This document shows positions 1 to 10,169 of a stretch of DNA of 64,000 nt, one piece after another (the first letter of the stretch is position 1; the number at the start of each line of letters is the position of its first letter). Made by a program: the position numbers and the translations under genes. A model generated the notes under the pieces. It was not told the DNA's origin. It saw nothing but the letters and a program-made list of their open reading frames with translations, and ran no database searches. Source of the DNA: an uncultured Alphaproteobacteria bacterium (lineage in GTDB: Bacteria; Pseudomonadota; Alphaproteobacteria; Sphingomonadales; Sphingomonadaceae); NCBI GenBank assembly GCA_903934325.1, contig CAIZNH010000010.1, forward strand, positions 124,001 through 188,000, given 5' to 3'.

Positions 1-493
1 AAGGCGTGTCCTTGGGAACGAACAGCGAGAAGAAGTGAAGCCCGTGCTTCCAGAAACCGACCACGAGCACGATCGAGAAACTCAGGATCGCGAGCACGCC
101 GGTAACGGTGAAGTGGCTGGTGAAGGTGAAGGCATGCACCCCGGGGATCACGCCGACCGGCACGAGGCCGAGGAGGTTCCCGAACAGGATGAACATGAAC
201 AGCGTGAAGATATAGGGGACGTACTTGCGCCCGGCCTTGCCGATATTGGCTTCGAGCATGTCGTCAATGAAGCCGGTCATGGTCTCGACCGCCATCTGCC
301 AGCGGCCCGGCACCAGCTGGCGCTTCAGCCCGCCCGCGACGAACACCCATACAAACACGGCCGTCAGCGCCATCCACAGCGCGGAATTGGTGAATGCGAT
401 GTTGAACCCGTCCGCAAGTTGCCAATCCGAGCCCAGCACGGGCTCGATGGTGAACTGCTTCATCGGATCGACCTTGCCTTCTTCGGCTGCCAC
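1..493 (-). CDS. atpB: ATP synthase F0 subunit a, 5' part only
   Basis: Subunit a forms the proton half-channels of the membrane F0 sector next to the c-ring. The visible 164 codons read GTG-start, then MKQFTIEPVLGSDWQLADG-like sequence, a first membrane helix (ALWMALTAVFVWVFVAGG), the segment LVPGRWQMAVETM typical of subunit a, and the helix YIFTLFMFILFGNLLGLVP. The gene runs off the left edge, so the conserved arginine region is not seen. I chose GTG at 493 because an in-frame stop lies five codons upstream; the ATG at 463 is a possible shorter start. It follows the atpI-like gene on the same strand with 76 bases between them, as expected for an alphaproteobacterial F0 operon. Confidence 0.95.
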   Translation of the reverse strand, partial: MAAEEGKVDPMKQFTIEPVLGSDWQLADGFNIAFTNSALWMALTAVFVWVFVAGGLKRQLVPGRWQMAVETMTGFIDDMLEANIGKAGRKYVPYIFTLFMFILFGNLLGLVPVGVIPGVHAFTFTSHFTVTGVLAILSFSIVLVVGFWKHGLHFFSLFVPKDTP

Positions 494-510
494 GACCTTG
501 GGTCCTCAAA

Positions 511-526
511 TGTTTCACGTGAAACA
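511..526. other. parS: parS centromere site (ParB binding palindrome)
   Basis: TGTTTCACGTGAAACA is a perfect 16-base palindrome and matches the bacterial parS consensus (TGTTNCACGTGAAACA). ParB binds such sites, which usually cluster near the replication origin and direct chromosome segregation. This copy lies in the gap between the atpI-like gene and atpB, just upstream of the atpB start. Identification rests on the exact palindrome; no parA or parB gene lies in this window. Confidence 0.85.
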
Positions 527-536
527 CGCCCCATGA

Positions 537-557
537 GGGGGTCAAAGGGGAGTCAAA
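537..557. repeat. Two tandem G-rich units beside parS
   Basis: GGGGGTCAAA (537-546) is followed directly by GGGGAGTCAAA (547-557), a 10-base period starting 11 bases after the parS palindrome. Similar units recur six times at 61374-61469, also next to parS-like half-sites. No function is known to me; the resemblance between the two loci is the reason for listing it. Confidence 0.4.
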
Positions 558-569
558 CCGGGCCTAGCC

Positions 570-911
570 CTACTTGTCCTCACCATCGGCCTGCCCCTCG
601 GGACGTGTGTTCGCCGCAAGGATGATGCTTCTGAAGGCCGACGCAGTTCCGAGGAACAGGCCGGTCAACAGACCCCAGGGCGCGATCCCGGCCAGCGAAT
701 CCACCGCAAAGCCGATAACCATGCCGCCGATGATCCCACCCAGAAGATTGGCCAGAGCGCGGTTGCCGCTGCGGTAATTCGCATCGGTGCCCTGCACTTT
801 CGGCCGGTTGCGCTGCTCTTCACGCTCGCGTGCGGCCTTGAGCCGCGCTTCGAGCGCGTCGATCCGCGCATCCTCGACAATGGGATCTCGGGCGGGTGTC
901 TCGTCGCTCAT
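570..911 (-). CDS. atpI: AtpI/AtpZ-family ATP synthase assembly protein
   Basis: A 113-residue protein with a charged, helix-forming N-terminus (about residues 15-45) and two membrane helices (about 50-70 and 77-95), the second containing the turn GIAPWGLLTG. This is the layout of the F0F1 ATP synthase 'gene 1' family (AtpI/AtpZ), which assists assembly of the c-ring and has been linked to cation uptake. It is the first gene of the minus-strand ATP synthase operon and is followed by atpB. The family has little conserved sequence, so the call rests on length, topology and position. Confidence 0.85.
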   Translation of the reverse strand: MSDETPARDPIVEDARIDALEARLKAAREREEQRNRPKVQGTDANYRSGNRALANLLGGIIGGMVIGFAVDSLAGIAPWGLLTGLFLGTASAFRSIILAANTRPEGQADGEDK

Positions 912-972
912 GCCGGTCTCCGTAGACAGAGGAATTCAAGGCACGCGCAACCAGGTGCCCGCCGAGGGCGCC

Positions 973-991
973 GCCCCCTTAGAAGGGGGGC
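973..991. other. GC-rich inverted repeat upstream of the ATP synthase operon
   Basis: GCCCCC (973-978) and GGGGGC (986-991) flank TTAGAA's core and can form a hairpin in either strand. It sits in the 129-base gap between ydbL (ends 1041) and atpI (starts 911). There is no T run on either side, so it is not a convincing intrinsic terminator; it may be a leader hairpin of the ATP synthase operon. Confidence 0.35.
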
Positions 992-1040
992 AGATACGTG
1001 TCAACATCAGGAGCGGGGACTTTTGTGCAAGTGCGAGATA

Positions 1041-1421
1041 TCAAGGACAACGCGGATCCCGGATGGGGGCACCGGCGCCCCGCGTTTGCCAGGTTCCGTC
1101 GGGGGCCTGATACTTCTCGCCGGGCGTCGTGCGGGCAATCGCCTGACACCCGGCGGTCAACGCATAGGCCTCCAGCGTCGCGCTGTTTTCCTTGGCCTTT
1201 TCGGCGTAGACCGCGCGGCGCTTGATATTGATGTCGTCCACCAGTCGCTGGAGCGCAGGGTCCGCGGCACCAACAATGCCGAGATAGCCGTCGGGCTGCT
1301 CGCCGACCTTGCCGGCCTCGCGCGCAGCGGCATAGGCCGGATCGCGCTGGGCCAGCGCCGGAGCCGTCACAAGACCCATCAGCGCCAGAGCCGAGATCAG
1401 CCCAAAGCTTGCATTGCGCAT
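1041..1421 (-). CDS. ydbL: YdbL-family (DUF1318) periplasmic protein
   Basis: A 126-residue secreted protein: signal peptide at residues 1-22 (hydrophobic core then TAPALA-Q cleavage-like site), followed by the DUF1318 region with the typical GKVGEQPDGYLGIV and ...INIKRRAVYAEKA segments. In Escherichia coli YdbL works with YdbH and the lipoprotein YnbE, which form an intermembrane phospholipid-transport bridge, and this gene lies just downstream of homologues of both. Three consecutive ATGs occur; the third (1421) stands 7 bases from a strong AAGGAGG, so it is preferred over 1427 or 1424. The final Cys-Pro is part of the protein, not a lipobox. Confidence 0.85.
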   Translation of the reverse strand: MRNASFGLISALALMGLVTAPALAQRDPAYAAAREAGKVGEQPDGYLGIVGAADPALQRLVDDINIKRRAVYAEKAKENSATLEAYALTAGCQAIARTTPGEKYQAPDGTWQTRGAGAPIRDPRCP

Positions 1422-1464
1422 CATCATTCCTCCTTGTCGCCGCATCATCGAACGGGCTTCCCAC

Positions 1465-1668
1465 TCAAAAAATATCAGCGTTCTGGTCAATCGTGTTCTT
1501 GGCGTCTTCCGCCAACCGGTAAATCACTTCCTGCCGGATGTTGATGTTGAGCTCGATCACGATCGGCTTGTCGGGTGCTGCGATGTTCACGCAGCCGCCC
1601 AGGCTTGCCGAAAGGATCGCGGCCCCTGCCATCATGGCCCGGCGCTTTCCATTGCCCTGCCCCGTCAT
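1465..1668 (-). CDS. ynbE: YnbE-family outer-membrane lipoprotein
   Basis: A 67-residue protein with a short basic N-terminus, a hydrophobic stretch and a lipobox (SLGGC, Cys near residue 26), then NIAAPDKPIVIELNINIRQE, the signature of the YnbE family. YnbE is thought to pair by beta-strand augmentation with the C-terminus of YdbH and anchor it at the outer membrane. The reading frame is open back to an ATG at 1743 that overlaps the ydbH stop (ATGA); I prefer ATG 1668 because the signal peptide starts there and GAGG lies about 9 bases upstream. Stop lies 43 bases before ydbL. Confidence 0.8.
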   Translation of the reverse strand: MTGQGNGKRRAMMAGAAILSASLGGCVNIAAPDKPIVIELNINIRQEVIYRLAEDAKNTIDQNADIF

Positions 1669-1739
1669 CCGCCATTGCCTCGTGCCTGTCCTGCGCGGGG
1701 ATGTGGCAGCGTGGCGGGGCGCGGTCAATTTCATGAGGA

Positions 1740-3563
1740 TCATGGCTGGCTTTCGCTTTCGGGAGGTTGAACGGATTTGAGGGGCGGATTGGCGGGCACG
1801 AAGCGGCCGTTCTCGGTCTTGAGCAGCCCGCGATCGAGCGGACTGCCGAGATAGTCGGTGTCCCAGAACGAGCGCACCATCGTCGCTAGCTCGTAGAAAT
1901 TCTCCGAGCGGACATTGACCTTGAAGCGGATCGGCAGCTTGGCGAGGCGGCGGGTGATGAAGTTCTGACTAGTGCCCGCGCCCTGTCGCACTCCGTCGAA
2001 ATCGAAATTGGTAACGATCTCGCCGCCCAGATCGCCGCCGAGGCCGATGCTCATCTGCCGGTAATCGAGCGAGCGCAGCGCCGAGAAGGCGTAATTGCCC
2101 ATCGTGCCGAGATCCTCGTAGGTCAGCTCGCCGATATAGGCGACATTGCCCCCGCCTGCGCGGCTGAGCAGCACTCCGCCCTCGATCCGCCCATTCCCGT
2201 CGGCATCGAAGACAATCGGCACGGTGCCATCGAACGTGCCGGTGGCGCCGAGATTGGTCAGCTCCATCTGGGCCACGAAGGTCGCCGCATCGAGGCCGAT
2301 GATCTCGAACACATAGCGGCGCTCCTCGACCTTGCCGAAATCCATGTCGAGCGGGCGCAGCACCAGCTCCCCGCCCATGAAGGGGAAGCGCGCATCATTG
2401 AGCGTCACCCTTGTATTGTCGCGCAAGGCGAAGCGCAGCGTGCCGCCGGTCACCTCGATGCCCGGGTTGATCGCGGCGATGGCAAGCCTCTGGTCGGGCG
2501 CGGTAGTGAGGTTGATGAGATCGGTGAAGCGCACCTTGCCCGAAAGCCCGCGCACCGGCCCGAAGGCGGCGGCGAAATCCAGTCCCTCGCTGGCGAAGGT
2601 GCCGCCGCTGGTGATGTCCTCCCCGCGCCAGTCGATCCAGCCCTCGCCCGCGATACTTCCCTTGGCGAAGGCGATCACACCTTTGGCAAGGGTCGAGAGA
2701 TCTTCGGGCTGAAGCCGGTCATCGAAGGCAAGTCCGGGAACGGACAGGCGAGCAATGCCCGCTGCGCTATCGAGATCATGGCGGATCGCCACCCCGGCCA
2801 CGACGCGGTCCGATTCGCGGTGACGAAGGCTGGCATCGGCGGTGATCGCCCCTTCCGCAAAGGTGAGCGACGCGCCGCGGGCGACGAGCGGGTTGAACCT
2901 TGCAGTCGCGCCTGCTTCCGGCCGGTCGGACAGAGTAAAGCCGCCCTCGGCAATCCGCAGCATCCCGTCCGCAAAGGACCAGCGCCCGGCCATTGCGGAC
3001 AAATCCATCGGCACGGCGTCAAGCGCGGCCGAGCCGCCCGCGAACTCTCCGCCGATTTCCCCTGCAAGACTCCCGGTGAGGCTGACCGCAGACAGGCGCA
3101 CCTCACTTCCGGATGCACCGATGCGGGCGGTAATGCCCTGAACCGCAAAGAGCGCGGGATAGCGCAGTGCAATGCTCTCTGCGGCGAAGCGGGCGGGGTT
3201 CTCGCCCAGCTTGCCAGCGAGCACCAGCGGCCCGGCGCGCGCGCCGATCACCAGGCTTTGGTCATAGGCGAGGAGCGGAGCTGCCCCTTCGGGGCACAGG
3301 GTCAGGCTCTGGCTGGGCAAGGCGAGGCCCGACACCTCGAGCGCGCGGAAGGTGATCGGGGTGCAGCGCGTACCCAAGGCCAGCCCGCGCGCCGGTGACC
3401 AGCTGCCCTGAAGCGGCACGGCCAGCCCGCTTACGCTGCCCTCCCCCGGCAGATCGCCGCTGGCGCTCGCCAACCCGTCGAAGGCGAAATCGCCGTTCGC
3501 GGTCTGACGCAGGGCAAGGCGGGGGATGGCGAGCCGGTTCGCGCCCGCGGCATATTCGGCCAT
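1740..3563 (-). CDS. ydbH: YdbH-like intermembrane transport protein, C-terminal part
   Basis: This 607-residue frame is the downstream part of a YdbH homologue, separated from the N-terminal part by one in-frame TAG. It has the long beta-rich, Gly/Ala-rich build of AsmA-like bridge proteins and ends with the conserved block around GTFDGTVPIVFD, the region usually placed at the outer-membrane end. The ATG at 3563 is in the same frame as the upstream half and lies six codons after the TAG, so it is probably an internal methionine rather than a real start; restart here would give a protein without a membrane anchor. The stop overlaps a possible ynbE start. Confidence 0.75.
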   Translation of the reverse strand: MAEYAAGANRLAIPRLALRQTANGDFAFDGLASASGDLPGEGSVSGLAVPLQGSWSPARGLALGTRCTPITFRALEVSGLALPSQSLTLCPEGAAPLLAYDQSLVIGARAGPLVLAGKLGENPARFAAESIALRYPALFAVQGITARIGASGSEVRLSAVSLTGSLAGEIGGEFAGGSAALDAVPMDLSAMAGRWSFADGMLRIAEGGFTLSDRPEAGATARFNPLVARGASLTFAEGAITADASLRHRESDRVVAGVAIRHDLDSAAGIARLSVPGLAFDDRLQPEDLSTLAKGVIAFAKGSIAGEGWIDWRGEDITSGGTFASEGLDFAAAFGPVRGLSGKVRFTDLINLTTAPDQRLAIAAINPGIEVTGGTLRFALRDNTRVTLNDARFPFMGGELVLRPLDMDFGKVEERRYVFEIIGLDAATFVAQMELTNLGATGTFDGTVPIVFDADGNGRIEGGVLLSRAGGGNVAYIGELTYEDLGTMGNYAFSALRSLDYRQMSIGLGGDLGGEIVTNFDFDGVRQGAGTSQNFITRRLAKLPIRFKVNVRSENFYELATMVRSFWDTDYLGSPLDRGLLKTENGRFVPANPPLKSVQPPESESQP

Positions 3564-3578
3564 GGCAAGGCGCAGCGA

Positions 3579-4934
3579 CTACAGGCCGTCGGCGCCCTGC
3601 TCCATCCGGCCGTTGATACTGGGCAGCCCCGCCCCGCCCGCCAGCAGATTGCCGCGCAAGCCAGTGATCCCCTGCCCGCCGATCCCCGCGCTGATCTGCG
3701 AGAGCGCCAGCACCCGTTCGCCCTTGGCATTGACGAGCTGTGCATAGGGAAGCACCAGCGAGGCGCGCTCGGGGCTGTGGCGGATGATCGCCTCGACATC
3801 GAAGTCGGCGCCTGCCAGCGCCGCCGCCAGCCCCCCACGCGCTTTGGCGATCAGCGGTGCGGCCAGCGTGCCGGCGGCTGCCTGCTGCGCCGAAGCGAGC
3901 GAAGCCGTAACGCCGCTATCCGCGCGCAGACCCGTGCCGCGCAATTCTCCCTGCCATTGGCCTTGAGAAAGATCGCCAGGACCTCGCCATGTCCCTTCCA
4001 GTGCGAGGCGGTCCAACTGGCCTTGCGGCGCGGCAAGGCCGGTCACCGCCAGATCATGCGCCAGCACGGCCCCTTCCCCCGACCAAGTCACCCGCGCAGA
4101 GCCACCAAGCGCCTCTCCGCTCACCCCGCCCAGCGAAAGCCCCTCGCCGCCAAGTGCGAAATCACCCTCGGCACGGGAGAAATCGCGCTTGAGGACGAGC
4201 TTGGTGCCGATATCCGCACGCGCCAGACCTGCGCCCTTGCACGCAAGCCCAGCCAGCCTCAGCGGACCGGCAAGCGCGGGGGGCCCATCCTTGGTGGTAA
4301 GCTTGCCATAGAGGGTCGCGGATCGAGCGCGGCAGCCCTCGATCCCCAGTCCCGGCGCAGTGGCCGCGAGGGTTCCGGTAAAGCCGTCATCCAGCCGCCC
4401 TGCACCTTCGAGCTTCACCCCGACAGCGCCGTAATCACTCAGCAGCAGAGCGCGGGCATCGCGCAGCACCAGATTGATCGCCGGGAGCGCGGGCGGTTGA
4501 TTGCTGTCGGCGAACACCAGCGGATCAAGCGCACCGAGGCTGAACTTCCCGCCGACAAAGGTCGCATAGGCACGCGCGCCGTCGACCGTGATGCGCTGCA
4601 CCTCGGGTCCGCTCCAGCTGACGCCCAGTTCGATCACCATCCGCCTTGCCGTAAAATCGGGCCGCGCCGGAATGCCGATCACGAGGTTTTCGATCACCTG
4701 TCGGTTCGGATCGATGCTGGCGATGTCATAGGTCGCTGCGACGCCGTTTTTGGTCAGGTAATCGTCGACGAGAAAACCGGCGATCCGCTCGCGGTCGATC
4801 CACGAGGCGCTGCCGCCGACCAGTGCAACCGCACCGATGCCCGCCGCGATACGTGTGCGCCAGCGGCGCGGCCAGAGCCGCCGCCCGCCGCTCGCCTGCG
4901 GCTCCTCCATCTGCTGCTCGTCAGCCACCGGCAT
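3579..4934 (-). CDS. ydbH: YdbH-like protein, N-terminal part ending at an in-frame amber codon
   Basis: The frame encodes 451 residues: a short cytoplasmic tail, one membrane anchor (about residues 27-43), then the beta-rich periplasmic region. YdbH homologues span the periplasm from an inner-membrane anchor and are believed to carry phospholipids to the outer membrane. TAG at 3581-3579 ends the frame, but without it translation would continue in the same frame (S-L-R-L-A-M) to 1740, giving about 1064 residues. A CAG, TGG, GAG or AAG changed by one base would explain it. ATG 4934 was chosen over 5072, which would run into the divergent radC gene. Whether the break is real or a sequencing error cannot be told from this sequence. 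Confidence 0.7.
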   Translation of the reverse strand: MPVADEQQMEEPQASGGRRLWPRRWRTRIAAGIGAVALVGGSASWIDRERIAGFLVDDYLTKNGVAATYDIASIDPNRQVIENLVIGIPARPDFTARRMVIELGVSWSGPEVQRITVDGARAYATFVGGKFSLGALDPLVFADSNQPPALPAINLVLRDARALLLSDYGAVGVKLEGAGRLDDGFTGTLAATAPGLGIEGCRARSATLYGKLTTKDGPPALAGPLRLAGLACKGAGLARADIGTKLVLKRDFSRAEGDFALGGEGLSLGGVSGEALGGSARVTWSGEGAVLAHDLAVTGLAAPQGQLDRLALEGTWRGPGDLSQGQWQGELRGTGLRADSGVTASLASAQQAAAGTLAAPLIAKARGGLAAALAGADFDVEAIIRHSPERASLVLPYAQLVNAKGERVLALSQISAGIGGQGITGLRGNLLAGGAGLPSINGRMEQGADGL

Positions 4935-4971
4935 CGCTTGCAACCCTTGCGCGTATCGTCGCCCAAAGGCA

Positions 4972-5742
4972 ATGTGGGCGCGAGGGGTTTTCCTGCCGGG
5001 GGTCGCATTGCCGGAAGCTGAAGATGCATTCGATTTTGGTGAGGAGCCAAAGCCCGGCGCTTCCGGCGGCAAGTCTGCGGGTGAAGGCCACCGCGCACGG
5101 CTACGCGAGCGGCTGCTGACTGGCGGGGCCGAAGCTCTGGCGGATTACGAAGTGCTCGAATATCTCCTCTTCGCCGCAATCAAGCAGGGCGACACCAAGC
5201 CGATCGCCAAGGCGCTGATCGCACAGTTCGGCAGCCTCGCGGGCGTGCTCAATGCCGATCCCAAGGCCCTGCAGCGGGTCAAGGGCGTGGGCGAGACCAG
5301 CGCTGCCGCCTTGAAGGCCGTCGCCACTGCGACCCGGCGCATGACCCGCGGCGAGATCATCAAGAAGCCGGTCCTTTCCAGTTGGCAGGCGTTGATCGAC
5401 TACCTCACCACCGACATGGCGCATCTGACGGTCGAGCGGGTCCGGATTCTCTATCTCGACACCAAGAACCGCCTGATCGAGGACCATCACCTGAACGACG
5501 GCTCGATTGACGAGGCCGCCATCCACCCGCGCGAAGTGATCCGCCGGGCAATGGATGTGGGCGCATCCGCGATGATCCTCGTCCACAACCATCCCTCGGG
5601 CAGCCCCGAGCCGAGCCGCGCCGATATCCAGATCACCCAGCGCATCGCCGAGGCCGGACGGCTGCTGGGCGTCGCGGTGCATGATCACGTGATCATCGGG
5701 CGCGAAGGCCACACCAGCCTCAGGGCGCAGGGCCTGATCTGA
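4972..5742 (+). CDS. radC: RadC-family JAMM/MPN protein
   Basis: The 256-residue protein has a helix-hairpin-helix segment near residues 85-115 (LQRVKGVGETSAAALKA) and the metal-binding JAMM motif HNHPSGSPEPSRAD with His205, His207 and Asp218. RadC proteins occur in nearly all bacteria; the name dates from a misassigned repair mutant and the biochemical role is unsettled. The start is uncertain: ATG 4972 leaves 37 bases to the divergent ydbH start, while a TTG 24 codes later (LPEAEDAFDF) would fit a shorter N-terminus. The next gene begins 2 bases after the stop, which suggests one transcript. Confidence 0.9.
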   Translation: MWARGVFLPGVALPEAEDAFDFGEEPKPGASGGKSAGEGHRARLRERLLTGGAEALADYEVLEYLLFAAIKQGDTKPIAKALIAQFGSLAGVLNADPKALQRVKGVGETSAAALKAVATATRRMTRGEIIKKPVLSSWQALIDYLTTDMAHLTVERVRILYLDTKNRLIEDHHLNDGSIDEAAIHPREVIRRAMDVGASAMILVHNHPSGSPEPSRADIQITQRIAEAGRLLGVAVHDHVIIGREGHTSLRAQGLI

Positions 5743-5744
5743 CT

Positions 5745-7672
5745 GTGAACCAAACCGTGCCAGCAGCGCACGCGGCAGCGGGCGGGCTTGCCTATCGCGG
5801 CGAGATCGACGGGCTGCGCGCCATCGCGATTGCCGCGGTGGTCATCCACCACGCCTTTCCGGAAGCACTGGCCGGCGGTTTTGCCGGGGTCGATCTGTTT
5901 TTCGTCATCAGCGGCTATCTGATCACCGGTATCATCGCGGGCGAACTTGCGGTGGGGCGCTTCCGCCTGAGCCGGTTCTACGAACGGCGGGTGCGGCGGA
6001 TCGTGCCTGCGCTAGCGGCAATGCTGGCGGGCGTGAGCCTTGCCGGATGGGCGATCCTCACGCCAACGGACTTCTACGAATTCGCCAAGGCGCTCACTGC
6101 TTCCGCCGTGTTCGGATCGAACCTGCTGTTTGCGCGCGGGGTCGATTATTTCGGCTCGGCAGATGGCAGCGCTGCCTTGCTGCACACCTGGACACTGGGG
6201 TGGAGGAGCAGTTCTACCTCTTGTTCCCGCTCGCGATGATGCTCGCTTCTCGCTGGCGAACAAGGGCGCTGCTGCCATTTGCCTGCATCATTACGCTCGC
6301 AAGCCTCGCGCTCGCCCTGTGGCTGGCGGGACGCTGGCCGCTGGGTGCCTTCTACCTCCTGCCGACGAGGATGTGGGAGTTGGGGCTTGGCGCGATTGCC
6401 GCGCTGCTGCCTGCACCGCGGCGACCCTCGGGCGCGCTCGCATGGTCAGGCCTCGCGATGATTGCGGCAGGCTTCGCACTGATCGGGCCGCAGACCCCGG
6501 CGCTGGGCGCATTGTTCCTGCTGCCCACCCTTGGCGCGGCGCTGGTCATCCGCTTTGCCAGCGATGATGCGCTGGCAGCACGAATGCTGCGCTGGCGGGG
6601 GCTGACAGAGCTCGGGCTTGTCTCCTTCGGCACCTATCTTTGGCACCAGCCGCTCCTGTTCTTAGGTGATCATCTCTGGTTCGGCGGACTCCCGACGGCA
6701 GCCAAGCTCGCACTGATCGCGCTCGCGGTGCTGCTCGGCGCGGCTTCGTGGCGCTGGATCGAACAGCCGGTACGCGAACGGCGCGTGCTGGCGGGCAGGG
6801 CTGCGCTGATGCTGGCCTGCGGGGCGGCGCTGGTGCTGGCAGCAGGTATTGGCGCAGCGGGCTACAAGCGGGTGCTCGTTCCCCGTTCCGGGGCGGAGGC
6901 GGAGGCGCTCGGCGGGTTGATGCCCGATGGCGTGTGGACACCCATCGTCGTCCCCAAGACCGGTCCCCTGCCCTATGTTCTCTACGGCGATAGTCATGCG
7001 GGCCAGTATTTCGCGGCCATCAATGCCCGCTTCGGCCCAGGCGCGTTGCTCACCGAAACCGGCTGCCTTGCCCCCGATGGCCTGTCCAACTGGCAGCCGG
7101 GCAGCGCCGAGGGCGATATCTGCATCGCCATGTCCGATGCGCTGGTAGAGCTGGCGACCGAGCGCGAGGTCCCCGTGGTGATCTGGGCGCAGCGCTGGGA
7201 TCGCCCGCTATTCGACAGCGCCAGCGGCGCGGCGCTCGGCGAATCGGGCAAGCGTGCCGCACCGCTCCTGATCGCCGCGATGGAACGCACCATCGCCCGC
7301 CTGCCACGCGAAACGCAGGTGGTGATCATGGGCAATTCGCCCACCGCATGGGCTGCCGGCCCGCTGATGCAGCAAGGCTGGGGCCGCTGCCGCGCCTATG
7401 CCAATGTTGATTGTCCGTCCGACTACCCCGCCCAAAAAGCCGAGGGCCGCGCCATCAGCGCTGCGCTCGCAGCGCTTGCCGCGCGCCATCCCAGGATCAC
7501 CTATGTCGATGCGCAAGGCCCGCTATGCCGCGCAGGCCGCTGCCTGCTGCTGCAGGATGGCACGCTCAATTACTGGGACGGCAGCCACATGAGCCTTGCC
7601 GCTGCCACCCGCGTCGTCAGGACAATGCCCGCGTTACCCCCGCCCCCTTCATCGCCCGCCCCCTTGCCTTGA
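5745..7672 (+). pseudogene. OafA/YrhL-like acyltransferase with SGNH domain, frameshifted
   Basis: The two frames together encode a full integral-membrane O-acyltransferase of about 642 residues. The first frame (GTG 5745) has the acyltransferase-3 start EIDGLRAIAIAAVVIHHAFP and FFVISGYLITGII, and ends in the conserved LLHTWTLG. The family then needs VEEQFYLLFPL, which is present but in the next frame. One extra G in the G run at 6197-6200 would join them. The rest holds about ten membrane helices and a C-terminal SGNH esterase-like domain with GDSHA and DGSHMS motifs. Such enzymes acetylate surface polysaccharides or peptidoglycan. The gap to radC is 2 bases. As written the product would stop at 6239; the lesion may be a sequencing error. 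Confidence 0.8.
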
Positions 7673-7724
7673 GCGGTGCGCTTGCCTACCGCGCGGCCAC
7701 ACACCTGCCCAACCGGAGTTACCG

Positions 7725-9035
<1,311 letters not shown>

Positions 9036-9111
9036 GCCGGGCGATGCTGGACTCATGCGCCAAATCCCCTAGGCTTGGGCTCCAAGCCGGCCAACGGGAG
9101 GGGCGCGCCTC

Positions 9112-9489
9112 GTGAAGATCCTTCGCACCATCATCTGGGTTCTGGCAGCCGCCGCCTTTCTGATCTTCGCGATCTACAACTGGCAGGCGGTCGAGCTGAC
9201 CCTGTGGCAGAACCTTGTGCTTGAAACCAAGGTGCCGGTACTGGTGCTGCTGGCCTTCGCGCTCGGCTTCGTGCCGCTCTATGCCTATCACCTGAGCGTG
9301 AAGTGGGCGCTGAGCCGGCGGGTGCGCACGCTCGAGAATTCGCTGAAGCACAGCGCCGCGGTGCGCCAGCACGAGGCCGAGAAGACCGCCCAGGCGGAAC
9401 CGGCACCGGCTCTCGCGGCAGATTCTGACAGCGGCAGCGATGATCCGCTCGCCCCCGATAGTGGCGGCATTGATGGAGGCGACAGTTGA
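9112..9489 (+). CDS. LapA-domain (DUF1049) inner-membrane protein
   Basis: A 125-residue protein with two membrane helices (about residues 5-23 and 42-62) and a short loop NWQAVELTLW between them, the form of the lipopolysaccharide-assembly protein A (LapA/YciS) domain. After a coiled-coil-like basic stretch (RRVRTLENSLKHS) the tail is acidic and low in complexity. In gamma-proteobacteria LapA helps control LpxC turnover; that role is not shown for this type. GTG 9112 is preceded by GGGAGGGG. The stop overlaps the TTG start of pyrF, a link often seen in sphingomonads. Confidence 0.85.
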   Translation: MKILRTIIWVLAAAAFLIFAIYNWQAVELTLWQNLVLETKVPVLVLLAFALGFVPLYAYHLSVKWALSRRVRTLENSLKHSAAVRQHEAEKTAQAEPAPALAADSDSGSDDPLAPDSGGIDGGDS

Positions 9490-10160
9490 GCAACCCGGTC
9501 TATCTCGCGCTAGATGTGCCGCAGCTCGAGCCGGCCAAGGCGCTGGTGAGCAAGGTCAAGGCGCATATCGGCGGGGTGAAGCTCGGCCTTGAATTCTTCT
9601 GCGCCCATGGCGCGCACGGAGTGCACGAGATTGCGCATCTGGGCCTGCCGATCTTCCTCGATCTGAAGTTCCACGACATCCCCAACACCGTCGCCTCGGC
9701 GATGCAGGCGATCCATGTCTACCAGCCCGCGATCGTCACCGTCCATGCGAGCGGGGGCCGCGCGATGATGGAGGACGCCAAGGCCGCCGCCGCAGAGAGC
9801 TGCAAGGTTGTAGCAGTGACCATGCTCACCAGCATGGACGCGAACGATCTCACCGCCACGGGTGTCTATGGCAGCGCCGAGACGCAGGTGATGCGTCTCG
9901 CTGAACTGGCCCATGCAGCCGGGCTCGACGGGATCGTGTGCTCGGGGCAGGAAGTCGGCGCGGTCAAGAAGGCGTGGAAGGACGGCTTCTTCGTCGTCCC
10001 AGGCCTGCGCCCCGCCGGGAACGGCACGGGCGACCAGAAGCGCGTGGTCACCCCCCGTCAGGCACGCGACAATGGCGCGAGTGTCCTCGTCATCGGCCGC
10101 CCGATCAGCCGCGCCGAGGATCCAGCGGCGGCGGCACGGGCGATCGAGGCGACGCTTTAA
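9486..10160 (+). CDS. pyrF: Orotidine 5'-phosphate decarboxylase
   Basis: Converts OMP to UMP, the last step of pyrimidine synthesis. The 224-residue TIM-barrel enzyme shows the catalytic DLKFHD motif (Asp59-x-Lys61-x-x-Asp64) and the phosphate-binding end GRPISRAEDP near the C-terminus. The start is TTG at 9486, which overlaps the upstream TGA stop and so suggests translational coupling; the next ATG would remove the first strand. Length fits the bacterial group I enzyme. Confidence 0.97.
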   Translation: MSNPVYLALDVPQLEPAKALVSKVKAHIGGVKLGLEFFCAHGAHGVHEIAHLGLPIFLDLKFHDIPNTVASAMQAIHVYQPAIVTVHASGGRAMMEDAKAAAAESCKVVAVTMLTSMDANDLTATGVYGSAETQVMRLAELAHAAGLDGIVCSGQEVGAVKKAWKDGFFVVPGLRPAGNGTGDQKRVVTPRQARDNGASVLVIGRPISRAEDPAAAARAIEATL

Positions 10161-10169
10161 AGGCGCTCC

